Source: Ignavibacteria bacterium (GTDB taxonomy: Bacteria > Bacteroidota > Ignavibacteria > UBA10030). From it: 46,023 bases of DNA. Of the stretch, positions 7,924 to 16,684 are shown one piece after another; within the stretch, counting starts at the first letter, position 1, and each line of letters opens with the position of its first letter. The notes beneath the pieces were generated by a model. It was not told where the DNA came from. It was given only the letters and a program-made list of their open reading frames with translations, and made no database searches. The translations under genes and the position numbers were made by a program. Where the stretch lies: NCBI GenBank assembly GCA_016873755.1, contig VGWB01000003.1, positions 1 to 46,023 of the forward strand, given 5' to 3'.

Positions 7924-7947
7924 TCCCTGCCTTTGAGATGTATCTTC

Positions 7948-9621
7948 TCAGACTTTGTCGAGAACAACCTCGCGCTCAGGCGGAACGGCATGTTCCTTCC
8001 GTCGAAACCGTCGATAGACCTCAACGGCGATCACGACGCCGAGGACGATGAGGATTACGGCGATGACGGAAAGGATGATATTGCCGCTCGGCAGATATTG
8101 CCAGAAGAGTTGGTAGACGAGCGCCCCCAGCGTCGTCGTCAGCATGAAAACAGCAGGAATTATCGTGAACTTCGTGGCCCTCTTATAACCAAAGAAATAC
8201 GCGCTCACCACGAGAAGCGAGAGCGCGCCGATCAGTTGGTTCGCGGCGCCAAAGGCCGGCCAGAGGACCCTCCAGCTATTGCCCGCGGTAATGACATAGG
8301 CCAACACCAGCCCGATCGCCGTCGCGACGAAGATGTTCCGGAAGAACGGGATTCGTTGTCCAACCGACTCCGTGACGATATAGCGTGTCAGGCGGGCACA
8401 AGTGTCGAGTGTCGTGAGAATGAAGGCGTTCAACATCAAGATGCCGAAGGCAATTCCGTACTGGAGGGGAATGCCGAGGCTTTCCAGGCCTCTGCCGATC
8501 GCCGTACCAAACGTGATGTTCGCCCCTTTTTCTGCCAGCAATGTGCCGAAAACGAATCCCGATAGTTCCGACGCGGGGGCCTTTTCCCAGAACAACACGC
8601 TCGAAATCAACAAGACCACGATCATTGCGAGAGCCCCCTCAGTAAGCATGCCGCCGAACGCTACCATTCTGCCTTCGGATTCCCGTCGTAGTTGCTTTGC
8701 GGAGGTGCCGCTTGCGACAACGGAGTGGAATCCCGAGATCGCACCGCACGCCACCGTGATGAAAAGAATCGGCCAGAGTGGGCCCTGTTTGCTGCTCGCG
8801 GTGATGAATGCAGGCCCCGTGATCTCGGGCCGCATGACGAGCAAGGAGGTGAAAGCGAGCACAAGACCAATGATGAGAATATACATCGACAGGTAGTCTC
8901 TCGGCTGAAGCAAGAACCACACCGGGATAACCGACGCGGCAAACGAGTAGATGAGGGCAGAGATGAGCCAGAAGTCGAAACTTGCCCGGATCGGAACAAG
9001 ATCACCGAGGATGATGAGGCCGAACATCAGTCCGATTCCAATGATCGTGCCGATCCACACATTGAAATTCCTGCGATAAACCGCAAACCCGAACAACATC
9101 GCAAGGACGATGAGACCGACCGTCGGAATCACGATCTCCGGTTTCTCTGCGAGGGTCTGTGCAGTCAGGACGGCAAACACGGCGATGACGAGAACGAGCG
9201 CGAGCCAGAGGAAAACGGAAAAAATCCATCGTGCCACGTTCGACACATGCGTCTGCGCGAGGTTTGCGACGGAGATGCCCCGACTGCGGACTGAGGTCAT
9301 GAGGGACGTATAATCGTGCACAGCGCCGATGAACACTGACCCCAGAAAGATCCAGAGCAGAGCCGGCAGCCACCCGAACAACGAGTAAGCCAGGATCGGT
9401 CCGACGATGGGGCCGGCGCCGGCAATCGAGGAAAAGTGATGTCCAAACAGCAGAGCCGGTTGCGACGGGACAAAATCCACATTATCTCGCTGGGCATTCG
9501 CCGGCGTGGGGCGATTATTGTCCGGCTGAATAATCTTGCGATCGATGAAGCCGCCGTACCAACGGTACATCACAATGAACCACACCGCTCCAAGGATACC
9601 TACCAGGGCCGCGTTCAACAT
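7948..9621 (-). CDS. cstA: Carbon starvation protein CstA-family transporter
   Basis: This polytopic membrane protein (557 aa) of the CstA family takes up peptides or pyruvate, usually during carbon limitation. The signature N-terminal part is visible: FVPSQPALLFGHHFSSIAGA, then GPIVGPILAYSLFGWLPALL and VHDYTSL. A conserved central segment is GFHSVVASGTSAKQ, and about 15 or more hydrophobic segments follow. The ATG at 9621 is preferred because GGAGG lies 8 nt upstream. An in-frame GTG at 9636 would place the start ahead of that site. Its length is closer to the shorter BtsT/CstA forms than to E. coli CstA (about 700 aa). Confidence 0.9.
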   Translation of the reverse strand: MLNAALVGILGAVWFIVMYRWYGGFIDRKIIQPDNNRPTPANAQRDNVDFVPSQPALLFGHHFSSIAGAGPIVGPILAYSLFGWLPALLWIFLGSVFIGAVHDYTSLMTSVRSRGISVANLAQTHVSNVARWIFSVFLWLALVLVIAVFAVLTAQTLAEKPEIVIPTVGLIVLAMLFGFAVYRRNFNVWIGTIIGIGLMFGLIILGDLVPIRASFDFWLISALIYSFAASVIPVWFLLQPRDYLSMYILIIGLVLAFTSLLVMRPEITGPAFITASSKQGPLWPILFITVACGAISGFHSVVASGTSAKQLRRESEGRMVAFGGMLTEGALAMIVVLLISSVLFWEKAPASELSGFVFGTLLAEKGANITFGTAIGRGLESLGIPLQYGIAFGILMLNAFILTTLDTCARLTRYIVTESVGQRIPFFRNIFVATAIGLVLAYVITAGNSWRVLWPAFGAANQLIGALSLLVVSAYFFGYKRATKFTIIPAVFMLTTTLGALVYQLFWQYLPSGNIILSVIAVILIVLGVVIAVEVYRRFRRKEHAVPPEREVVLDKV

Positions 9622-9698
9622 ACCAGAGTCCTCCACATCATGTCATCGTTTCCGACAGAAGGAAGAAGTGCCAAGAAATGCAAGCGGAGGCCGAGACC

Positions 9699-10247
9699 TC
9701 ACGGCTGGGCGATATCCTCAGAACGCAGAAGGGTGACGCCCGCGTTCCTCATCTCCTCCAGCGCCTTTGGTCCGTCGTCAGGCTTCACATTGACGGCTGC
9801 TACAGCGTCAGTCACAACAAAGGTCCTGAAACCCTTACGAAAGGCATCCAGAGCCGAGGCCCGAACGCAGTAGTCAGTCGCAAGCCCGGCGACATACAGC
9901 TCGGTGACGTTTTTGGAATTGAGATATTCTCCCAAGTCATCGCTCGTCGCTTCGTAGGCCGAGTATCCGTCATCGGCGCCTCCGGTTCCCTTCAGAAACA
10001 CCTTCTGGATGGCATCGCTTTTCAGTTGAGGATGGAACTCCGCCCCAGGTGTTTCCTGCACGCAGTGAACAGGCCATTTCTGAAAGTGGACACTCTGAGG
10101 GGGATGCCAATCCTTTGAAGCAACGATGATGTCAAACTGATCCATCAAGCGGTTGATAACTGGAACAACCTTGTCGCCGTCTGGAACCGCCAAGGCGCCC
10201 CCCGGACAGAAATCGTTCTGGACGTCGACAATGAGCAGTGCTTTCAT
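9699..10247 (-). CDS. pncA: Nicotinamidase
   Basis: This 182-aa isochorismatase-fold enzyme hydrolyses nicotinamide to nicotinate. The catalytic triad is visible as D8 (LLIVDVQNDF), K86 (VFLKGT) and C127 (GLATDYCVRASA). Metal ligands fit D46, H48 and H61 (SKDWHPP and WPVHC). It starts 20 bp after pncB stops, and its product is the substrate of PncB, so the pair forms a salvage unit. NadE, which completes NAD synthesis, is encoded about 20 kb away in the same window. Confidence 0.95.
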   Translation of the reverse strand: MKALLIVDVQNDFCPGGALAVPDGDKVVPVINRLMDQFDIIVASKDWHPPQSVHFQKWPVHCVQETPGAEFHPQLKSDAIQKVFLKGTGGADDGYSAYEATSDDLGEYLNSKNVTELYVAGLATDYCVRASALDAFRKGFRTFVVTDAVAAVNVKPDDGPKALEEMRNAGVTLLRSEDIAQP

Positions 10248-10267
10248 ATCCTGATTCTCCAGTCACA

Positions 10268-11680
10268 TCATTTCTGGTGAAACTCGTCCACGAGCTTCGT
10301 TCGGAGGTGCATAAGTTGCTCGGTGATCCCAACCTTGTAAATATGGGGGTTCTCAAATCTCTTGTGTTCTGCGGCGAGCCGCGACAAGCGCTCCTTTGCA
10401 TACTCCGCACTCTGCTGTGCCGAGCTGCGGACGAGCACCTTCCCTTCCTTCATCACCGTCTTCATGAGCGGTTCCGAAGAATAGCGCTGCAGAGCGCTGC
10501 GCTGCTCAGCAAAATAAGGATGGAAGATGATTTCCGGTACCGACTCCTCCTCCAATGCGACCGCATCCGCATAGAAAAGGCCTTGATCGTCTGTGAAGCG
10601 GTAGATTTTCTTGACCCCCGGAAGGGTTAGCTTTGTGTAGTTCTCCGAGAATTTCAGCCGAGGGATATTGTCGGACATGCTGAGCTTGTACACGCCGTCA
10701 AGCGCCGCCGAAGTCTGCCCGGTGATCAACCTCGTCCCGACACCGAATACATCAATCGGCGCCCCCTGGTCCTCCAGTAGACTCCGGATGACATACTCAT
10801 CAAGCTGGTTCGATACAGCGATCTTGACGTACGATAGGCCCGCCTGATCAAGCATCTGCCGGGCATGCTTGCTCAAATATGCGAGATCGCCGCTGTCCAA
10901 CCGGATCGCGATCAGACGATTGCCCGACTGTTCGAGCTCTTTCGCAACCGTTATCGCATTCGGGACGCCGCTCCTGAGGGTATTGTAGGTGTCCACGAGG
11001 AGGACGGATCTGTCTGGATAGATCTCGGCGTACTTCCTGAACGCGGCCAGTTCGTCACCATAGCTCTGGATCCACGAATGCGCCTGTGTTCCCGAGACCG
11101 GGAACCCGCTATGGAAAGCCGAGTAGACATTGGAGGTAGCGTCTACACCGCCGATGATAGCCGCCTTGCTGCCATGGATCCCTCCGAGTCCCTGTGCCCG
11201 GCGGAGACCAAAATCAACAACGCGCCTCCCTCCAGCCGCCATCTTGATACGCGAAGCCTTCGTGGCAATGAGCGACTCAAAGTTGAGAAAATTGAGAAGT
11301 ACCGTCTCGACGATCTGTGATTGGATGAGCGTACCCTCTACACGAAGGACCGGCTCCAGCGGAAAGACCACTTCTCCCTCCCGGGCGGACGTGATCGTTC
11401 CCCGGAACGTGAACGATCTCAAGTATTCAAGAAACGCGTCCCGGAATCCCAGACTCTTCAGATATTCAAGTGTGTCACCTCCGAACTGGAGATTCTCGAT
11501 GATCTCCAGAACATCCGTGAGACCCGCGAAGATCACATAGCCGCCGTTGAACGGATTCTCGCGGAAGAAGTAGTCAAAGCAGCTCACCGTGTCGGCGCGG
11601 CCGGAGAGAAAATAGCCCTGGGCCATCGTCAGTTGATAGTAGTCAGTGTAGATCCCGCCGTGGTGATCGAGAAGATTCAT
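10268..11680 (-). CDS. pncB: Nicotinate phosphoribosyltransferase
   Basis: This 470-aa enzyme makes nicotinate mononucleotide from nicotinate, PRPP and ATP. Family landmarks include the start YTDYYQLTMAQGYFLSG, the segment VVDFGLRRAQG (H or R active-site region), GTQAHSWI and VDTYNTLRSGVPNAI, then ALRLDSGDLAYLSK-type and VFGVGTRLITG segments. The C-terminal region with many charged residues is also typical. It lies at the end of the long - strand gene run, 30 bp after the yraN stop, with pncA directly downstream. Confidence 0.95.
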   Translation of the reverse strand: MNLLDHHGGIYTDYYQLTMAQGYFLSGRADTVSCFDYFFRENPFNGGYVIFAGLTDVLEIIENLQFGGDTLEYLKSLGFRDAFLEYLRSFTFRGTITSAREGEVVFPLEPVLRVEGTLIQSQIVETVLLNFLNFESLIATKASRIKMAAGGRRVVDFGLRRAQGLGGIHGSKAAIIGGVDATSNVYSAFHSGFPVSGTQAHSWIQSYGDELAAFRKYAEIYPDRSVLLVDTYNTLRSGVPNAITVAKELEQSGNRLIAIRLDSGDLAYLSKHARQMLDQAGLSYVKIAVSNQLDEYVIRSLLEDQGAPIDVFGVGTRLITGQTSAALDGVYKLSMSDNIPRLKFSENYTKLTLPGVKKIYRFTDDQGLFYADAVALEEESVPEIIFHPYFAEQRSALQRYSSEPLMKTVMKEGKVLVRSSAQQSAEYAKERLSRLAAEHKRFENPHIYKVGITEQLMHLRTKLVDEFHQK

Positions 11681-11710
11681 AAGAAATTCAACCTACTATC
11701 CTTTCCTCTC

Positions 11711-12061
11711 CTAGAACGCATTGCGGATCAGGCGAATATCCGTTTCTCCGCTGGTGAACGTGACAGCAACGACATCAAACCTGCACGACTGATCTTCGAT
11801 CCCTCTTTCAAAGAGATAGCCTTCGGCAACTCTCCTGATCTGTTCTTCCTTCTGAGGGGTGACTGCATCTTCGGGAGGGCCGAACGCGTCCGATCTGCGT
11901 GCCTTGACTTCGATGAAGACGAGCTCATCGCCATCACTGGCAATCAGATCGATCTCTCCCCGGTCGAACCGGTAGTTGCGCTCCACGATCCGATATCCCA
12001 GTCCTTCCAGATATCGGGCCGCTAAATCTTCCCCACGCAGTCCTTGTTCTTTTCGGTTCAC
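11711..12061 (-). CDS. YraN/UPF0102 family nuclease-like protein
   Basis: This 116-aa protein has the UPF0102 restriction-endonuclease-like fold. It begins GLRGEDLAARYLEGLGYRI, followed by ERNYRFDRGEIDLIASDGDELVFIEVKAR. The acidic/Lys core D-x(n)-EVK matches the PD-(D/E)XK pattern. The gene overlaps rnhB by 4 bp, an association seen across many bacteria. The cellular role is unresolved; links to DNA repair or recombination have been proposed for the family. Confidence 0.9.
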   Translation of the reverse strand: MNRKEQGLRGEDLAARYLEGLGYRIVERNYRFDRGEIDLIASDGDELVFIEVKARRSDAFGPPEDAVTPQKEEQIRRVAEGYLFERGIEDQSCRFDVVAVTFTSGETDIRLIRNAF

Positions 12062-12711
12062 GGGCGAGCGTCCGTTGTCGAGCTGCCTGGTTCGACTCTC
12101 TGCGTGTGGAAGCTCCTTCGGTGGATTTCACACAAGCCATGCTGCTGTATTGCGTGGAAATGCCGCTTCGTCCCGTACCCCTTATGCCTGTCAAATCCAT
12201 ACACAGGGAACAGCTCGTGGAACTCCCTCATTAGATCGTCACGGGTCACTTTCGCGATGATCGATGCCGCTGCGATCGTGAAGGATCGTGAGTCACCGTG
12301 CACGATGTTTACATACCGGAGCCTGTCGTGGGTGAAACTGTTTCCGTCTGCCAGGATGATCTGCGGCTCAAGACGGAGCCTCTCAATCGCTTTCCGCATA
12401 GCAAGGATGGAAGCCTGAAAGATGTTGATGCTATCGATGACCTCGTGACTCACAATGCCCACACCGACGCCGAGGGCTTGTTCATAGATGGTGTGAAAGA
12501 GAACCTCCCGCTTCTTCGCGCTCAGCCTCTTGGAATCATCAACGCCTTCGATGAGCTTGCCCCTGGGGAAAACAACCGCCGCAGCGACAACGGGACCCGC
12601 AAGCGGTCCGCGACCTGCCTCATCCACGCCGGCGATGAGATCGATGCCTTGATCCCAATACTCTTGCTCGAAATCCAGAGTGGGATGGTGCCTGAGTGTC
12701 CTGATACCCAT
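12058..12711 (-). CDS. rnhB: Ribonuclease HII
   Basis: This 217-aa enzyme removes ribonucleotides from DNA and RNA from RNA-DNA hybrids. The active-site start is IAGVDEAGRGPLAGPVVAAA (D and E of the DEAGRG motif). The downstream acidic residues are in QIILADGNSF and in the AAASIIAKVTRD segment. The C-terminal YGFDRHKGYGTKRHFHAI stretch is typical. The length is normal. It is translationally coupled to yraN and starts 17 bp after the prenyltransferase gene. Confidence 0.96.
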   Translation of the reverse strand: MGIRTLRHHPTLDFEQEYWDQGIDLIAGVDEAGRGPLAGPVVAAAVVFPRGKLIEGVDDSKRLSAKKREVLFHTIYEQALGVGVGIVSHEVIDSINIFQASILAMRKAIERLRLEPQIILADGNSFTHDRLRYVNIVHGDSRSFTIAAASIIAKVTRDDLMREFHELFPVYGFDRHKGYGTKRHFHAIQQHGLCEIHRRSFHTQRVEPGSSTTDARP

Positions 12712-12728
12712 AACAAGGAAGAGCTCCG

Positions 12729-13568
12729 CTACGATCCCACGTAGATCGCCACAAGGCCCACGATCATGGTTAGCTTTAAAATACGACTTAGGTTATTCAA
12801 ATTCGAGGCAGTCCTGTCTTTCCACATCGAGATTACAACGTACACCAGAGCGATGTTCACGAGGGAGACGATGGCAAGGTATTCCACGGAATAGGCCCCG
12901 CTGGAATACGGCAGAAACGTAGCCGAAATGAGCAAAACGATGGTCAATGATGCCAGTATCAAACCCGGTTTTGCACCATACTTCACCGGCAGAGTCTGAG
13001 CGTTCTGCCTGGCGTCCCCTTCGATATCCTCCACATCTTTGACGAACTCACGGGCAACATTGATGAGAAAGGCGAACAACGCCGGAAAGAACGACCGCTC
13101 CAGATTTCCCACGGTCAGGGCACCGTACACAAATGCAAGCGCGGTGACAAGTCCGACGAGCAGATTCCCGAGGAGCACAGTGCGCTTGAAGACCCTGCTG
13201 TAGAAGTAGAGTGACAAGATCGAAAACAATGCAATTGCCAACGTCCCTGCCCCAAGCGACGCGCCCAGGACAAGGCCGACGGAGGATGTAGCTCCCCACA
13301 ATCGCCACGCCCCTCGTGGCGTTGCGGCTCCGCTCGGCAAGGGCCGTGCTGGCCTGTTGACCCTGTCAATTTCCAGATCGAAGTAGTCGTTGATTGCGTA
13401 GCCACCACCGGCAATGAGTGCGCCAGAGAGTGAGGCAAGGAGCACCATGAGCCAATCGGAGGGACGCGCACCGGCGAGAACTGCCGCGGCGGCTATCGTC
13501 AGAAACACGATGCCGATATTAAAGGGGCGCAGGAGTTTCAAGTAGCCGACGGTCGAGCTAGAATTCAC
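12729..13568 (-). CDS. UbiA-superfamily prenyltransferase, closest in motif to digeranylgeranylglyceryl phosphate synthase
   Basis: This 279-aa integral membrane prenyltransferase shows the first Asp-rich motif at 60-68 (NDYFDLEID), directly followed by RVNRPARPLPSG. The second Asp-rich motif is at 178-185 (DVEDIEGD). The combination NDYFD-x-EID-x-x-NRP-x-RP-x-PSG is the form I associate with archaeal DGGGP synthase, rather than MenA or UbiA quinone enzymes. It would attach a geranylgeranyl group to geranylgeranylglyceryl phosphate, but a quinone or tocopherol-like substrate remains possible. The GTG start overlaps the end of the Omp85 gene by 11 bp. A geranylgeranyl reductase is encoded at 22978-24144, which supports isoprenoid lipid chemistry. 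Confidence 0.75.
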   Translation of the reverse strand: MNSSSTVGYLKLLRPFNIGIVFLTIAAAAVLAGARPSDWLMVLLASLSGALIAGGGYAINDYFDLEIDRVNRPARPLPSGAATPRGAWRLWGATSSVGLVLGASLGAGTLAIALFSILSLYFYSRVFKRTVLLGNLLVGLVTALAFVYGALTVGNLERSFFPALFAFLINVAREFVKDVEDIEGDARQNAQTLPVKYGAKPGLILASLTIVLLISATFLPYSSGAYSVEYLAIVSLVNIALVYVVISMWKDRTASNLNNLSRILKLTMIVGLVAIYVGS

Positions 13569-15357
13569 TGACGAGTCTCACGTGTAATTTTGCCGTGCTG
13601 AATGTATCACCTTGTCCGAACGCGACGCTGACGCCGATCAAACCCAGCGGTGAGTCCAACCGTACACCGACACCATACCCGAGTCTGGTGAATTCGCTCT
13701 GAGCCAGTCCCAGCACCTGCTGATCGGGAGAGAAAACATATCCTGCGTCGAGAAATCCAAAGAGATATGAGCGTCGCCCGACGAGCAAGCGATACTCGAT
13801 GCTGGACCACGCAAGCCGCGACCCGAGGAACTGCGCCTCGCGATAGCCACGCAATGTCGATGCCCCGCCAAGCCGGTAGAGGTCACTCATTTCTACCGTC
13901 TTGCTTCGAACGTCACGCGCATATATCGATGCGGCTAGAACCTGGCGGCCAAAGATCGACAGGAAATGCTCGAAATCAAAACTGAGCCGCTGGGTCGTGC
14001 TGCGAGTGTCCCCTCCGGGCAGAACCGGCCTTGTTATGTCCTTGACGCCGGTGTAATATTCTGTCCGATAGCGGAATCCGCTGGTTGGAGTCTCAGGATC
14101 ATTCCGGGAATCGTACGAAATCGACACTCCGAAGTTTCTGGTCCGGCTCTCGTTCATCACCCTGGCACCGTAGCCCTCACTCGGAAAGACATTCGACTGG
14201 GAGAATGAGATTCCGACAGTCCAGTCGTGCAGCAGCATGACGTCAGCGTTGATGGAATATCGGCGCAGTACATACGTTGAATCCTGCTTTCGCTGAAAGA
14301 ACGCTCCCTCAGCCTCCACAGGGAAGCCCGCCACCCAGGGTTCCCGATAGTGCAGTTCGACCTCCTGGGTGCTCTGGTTCTCGCGATACCAGCGTGCGGA
14401 CAGCTTTCTTGCCGTGCCCAACAGATTGCGGAACTCCACGTTGAGAAGGCCCATCAGATATCCGTCGATACCGGAGCCGGCTGGAGGAACGTAGCCGACA
14501 ATGCCATCGAAACGATTGGGATGGCCCTCCTGCACCTTGATGAGCAAGCCGGTGGAACCGTCCGGATTGATGAAGACTTCGGGCAACGAAACCGAGGAAA
14601 ACAGCTGCAGCCGGTCGAGATTTCGTTTGATCCTTTCCTGTTCGTCTCCCTGCAGGATCTCGCCATTGGTGATTCTCATCTCCCTGAGGATCACATCCGT
14701 TTTCGTGGTGGTGTTCCCCTCGACGAGCACTGATCCGAGTCGCGCGAGACTGCCCTCGGAGACGGAGAGTTCCACCGCTGCTTGTATGCGGTCATCGCGC
14801 TCCTCGAACGAGATATCCACGATCTCAATCCTCGCAAATGGATGACCGCTTCGTTCATACAGCTTGAGGAGGGTCTGAATATCCCGCTCCAGGACCGGAG
14901 GATGAAAAGGGGCCCCTGTCCGCGTCTCCATTGAAGCCACAAGCTGGCTTTCGTGCAGCGCTCTCACGCCGCTGACCTGCAACAAAGAGACATACGCCGG
15001 CTTCCCCTCGCTGACCCAGATCGAAAGGTCGGATGCATCGCCCACCTCCGACTGAACAACTGCGACTGAATCAATCCGAGCAAAGACATAGCCTTCGCTT
15101 ACATATCGAGCAACGATACGCTCCAGGTCCCCTGCGACGAATGGTCCCCCCTCTCGGCTCTCCATCCACGACTTTATCTCTGCAGCCGAGAACGCCCGGT
15201 TTCCCACAAAAGATATCGAGTTCAGGACTCGGTGGTCCTGGGACAAAGCAGGTGTCATCGCCAGGAGAGCAACGACGAACTGCAGCACGTAGAAATGCGA
15301 AAAGCCAGGCGAAGATTCCCCCGCTCTGGCTTTTCTGTCTTGTGTCTTCAACGTCAC
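13558..15357 (-). CDS. Omp85-family outer-membrane protein (BamA/TamA-like)
   Basis: This protein of about 599 aa has an N-terminal hydrophobic signal (YVLQFVVALLAMTPALSQ). About three POTRA-like domains follow, with repeating ISFVGNRAFSAAEI, LQVSGVRALHES and VLVEGNTTTKTDVI starts. The C-terminal beta-barrel contains RYRTEYYTG, STLRGYREAQFLGSRLAWSSIEYR and the closing GYGVGVRLDSPLGLIGVSVAFG. The xLRGYR-type motif is the Omp85 lid-lock signature. It is smaller than BamA (five POTRA), so a TamA-like or lineage-specific insertase or translocase is likely. The GTG at 15357, just after the GWxTD stop codon, is preferred. A TTG at 15378 would overlap that gene by 19 bp. The neighbouring GWxTD gene suggests a shared envelope role. 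Confidence 0.85.
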   Translation of the reverse strand: MTLKTQDRKARAGESSPGFSHFYVLQFVVALLAMTPALSQDHRVLNSISFVGNRAFSAAEIKSWMESREGGPFVAGDLERIVARYVSEGYVFARIDSVAVVQSEVGDASDLSIWVSEGKPAYVSLLQVSGVRALHESQLVASMETRTGAPFHPPVLERDIQTLLKLYERSGHPFARIEIVDISFEERDDRIQAAVELSVSEGSLARLGSVLVEGNTTTKTDVILREMRITNGEILQGDEQERIKRNLDRLQLFSSVSLPEVFINPDGSTGLLIKVQEGHPNRFDGIVGYVPPAGSGIDGYLMGLLNVEFRNLLGTARKLSARWYRENQSTQEVELHYREPWVAGFPVEAEGAFFQRKQDSTYVLRRYSINADVMLLHDWTVGISFSQSNVFPSEGYGARVMNESRTRNFGVSISYDSRNDPETPTSGFRYRTEYYTGVKDITRPVLPGGDTRSTTQRLSFDFEHFLSIFGRQVLAASIYARDVRSKTVEMSDLYRLGGASTLRGYREAQFLGSRLAWSSIEYRLLVGRRSYLFGFLDAGYVFSPDQQVLGLAQSEFTRLGYGVGVRLDSPLGLIGVSVAFGQGDTFSTAKLHVRLVSEF

Positions 15358-15359
15358 AC

Positions 15360-16667
15360 TCAGCGGACTCGTCCCCAAAGGTCGGTCGTCGGATACCGTA
15401 ATCGATAGTCGCCAAAACCCGACTCGTCAACGAAGATGAACTGGCGGTTCAACTGATAGTAGTACCAGATTTCGTAAGGCTTCGAATTGAGCTCGAAAGG
15501 GTGGCGCTCGATATTCTCCGGGGGCCCGAAACGGATGAAGACCATCCCCATATCCGTCCTCCACCCTTCGACGTAGCTCTTGAAGTTCTGATTCGCGTAT
15601 TCAACCCGTGCATAGTACTCCTCCATCAGCTCATTGCGCGGCGTTTGCGGATCGGGATCCCGCTTTGACCAGAACTCCAGGAAGCGCTTGCGCCGTTCTG
15701 TATCATCAGCCTCCTCGCGGATATATGAAAGCTCGGATTCGCGGGCGATGTAGATCAACTGATCGATCGCTTTGTCCAAGTCGAGGATAGCGACGGGAAG
15801 ATCGATAGAGCGAACCGTGAAGGTCCGTGAGGTGGTTGCCTTCAGACCTCTGTGTGCTTCCGCAGCGTCCCCTGCCGGAACAGCATCAACTGTCAGGAAG
15901 TACGACCCCATCGGCAGGTTCAGGTCATCAACCTTCAGAAACACCTGGCTCCTCTTGCCGGTCACCGCTTCGGGCTCATTACGCTTGAACACTTCTGATT
16001 TCTTGAGATTGAGGATCTTCCACGTGATGTCGAGGGTATCGATCGCCGGAGGAGCATAGGCCTCGAAGAACACGAAGAACCCGTCCGAGATTCGATTGAC
16101 ATTTCCCGAGATGATCGGCACGATAGTCTTCCGTTCCCCGTCCGTTGTAAGGCGGCTGACGAGCATGATATCGCTCAGACTCAGGGGATCTTTCGCGAAG
16201 TCGGTAACCATCAAGGATCGCCGTATCTGCGCGCTCTTCTGTGACTCCTGGTCGCGAACCCGCACCGTGATCTGGTATGTGCCAGGATCAACATCGAGGC
16301 TGCGCTGAGTAAGATTGTACACCCTGTTGGAGGTTGTTTGACTGAAGTCGGCCACGCGGACTTCGACGCTCCACAGGCGTTCGTGAACAAGCTGCTGAGC
16401 CGTCGTGTATATGCTGAGGGTTACCTCATAGCGAGCGACGTAATAGTCCCCCTCCTTGAGGAAGCGGATCTCCTCATGAGACACCTGAACGTATGCCTCG
16501 ATTCGCGACTTCTGCGGCTGATTGGAGGCGTACGCGATGGCATCGAAATGGAAAGTCGGGCCGGCATCCGCCCGTGATTGCCCCATCTCAACCTGCGCGT
16601 GGACAGCTCCCCAGCCTGCAACGAGCCCCGCAAGAACTGCCGATCTTAACACCGATATGGCTTTCAT
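15360..16667 (-). CDS. GWxTD-domain secreted/periplasmic protein
   Basis: This protein of about 435 aa begins with a signal peptide (MKAISVLRSAVLAGLVAGWGAVHAQ). The middle is beta-rich, with ligand-binding-like segments. The C-terminal GWxTD domain is recognised by YVEGWRTDMGMVFIRFGPP and PYEIWYYYQLNRQFIFVDESG. GWxTD proteins occur in Bacteroidota/Chlorobi-type and some other lineages and have no established function. The ATG at 16667 was chosen because GGAAGGAAA lies just upstream and it places the signal peptide at the N-terminus. It begins 17 bp after rimO stops and is followed directly by the Omp85 gene, hinting at an outer-membrane or secretion role. Confidence 0.85.
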   Translation of the reverse strand: MKAISVLRSAVLAGLVAGWGAVHAQVEMGQSRADAGPTFHFDAIAYASNQPQKSRIEAYVQVSHEEIRFLKEGDYYVARYEVTLSIYTTAQQLVHERLWSVEVRVADFSQTTSNRVYNLTQRSLDVDPGTYQITVRVRDQESQKSAQIRRSLMVTDFAKDPLSLSDIMLVSRLTTDGERKTIVPIISGNVNRISDGFFVFFEAYAPPAIDTLDITWKILNLKKSEVFKRNEPEAVTGKRSQVFLKVDDLNLPMGSYFLTVDAVPAGDAAEAHRGLKATTSRTFTVRSIDLPVAILDLDKAIDQLIYIARESELSYIREEADDTERRKRFLEFWSKRDPDPQTPRNELMEEYYARVEYANQNFKSYVEGWRTDMGMVFIRFGPPENIERHPFELNSKPYEIWYYYQLNRQFIFVDESGFGDYRLRYPTTDLWGRVR

Positions 16668-16684
16668 ACTCTGTTTTCCTTCCC

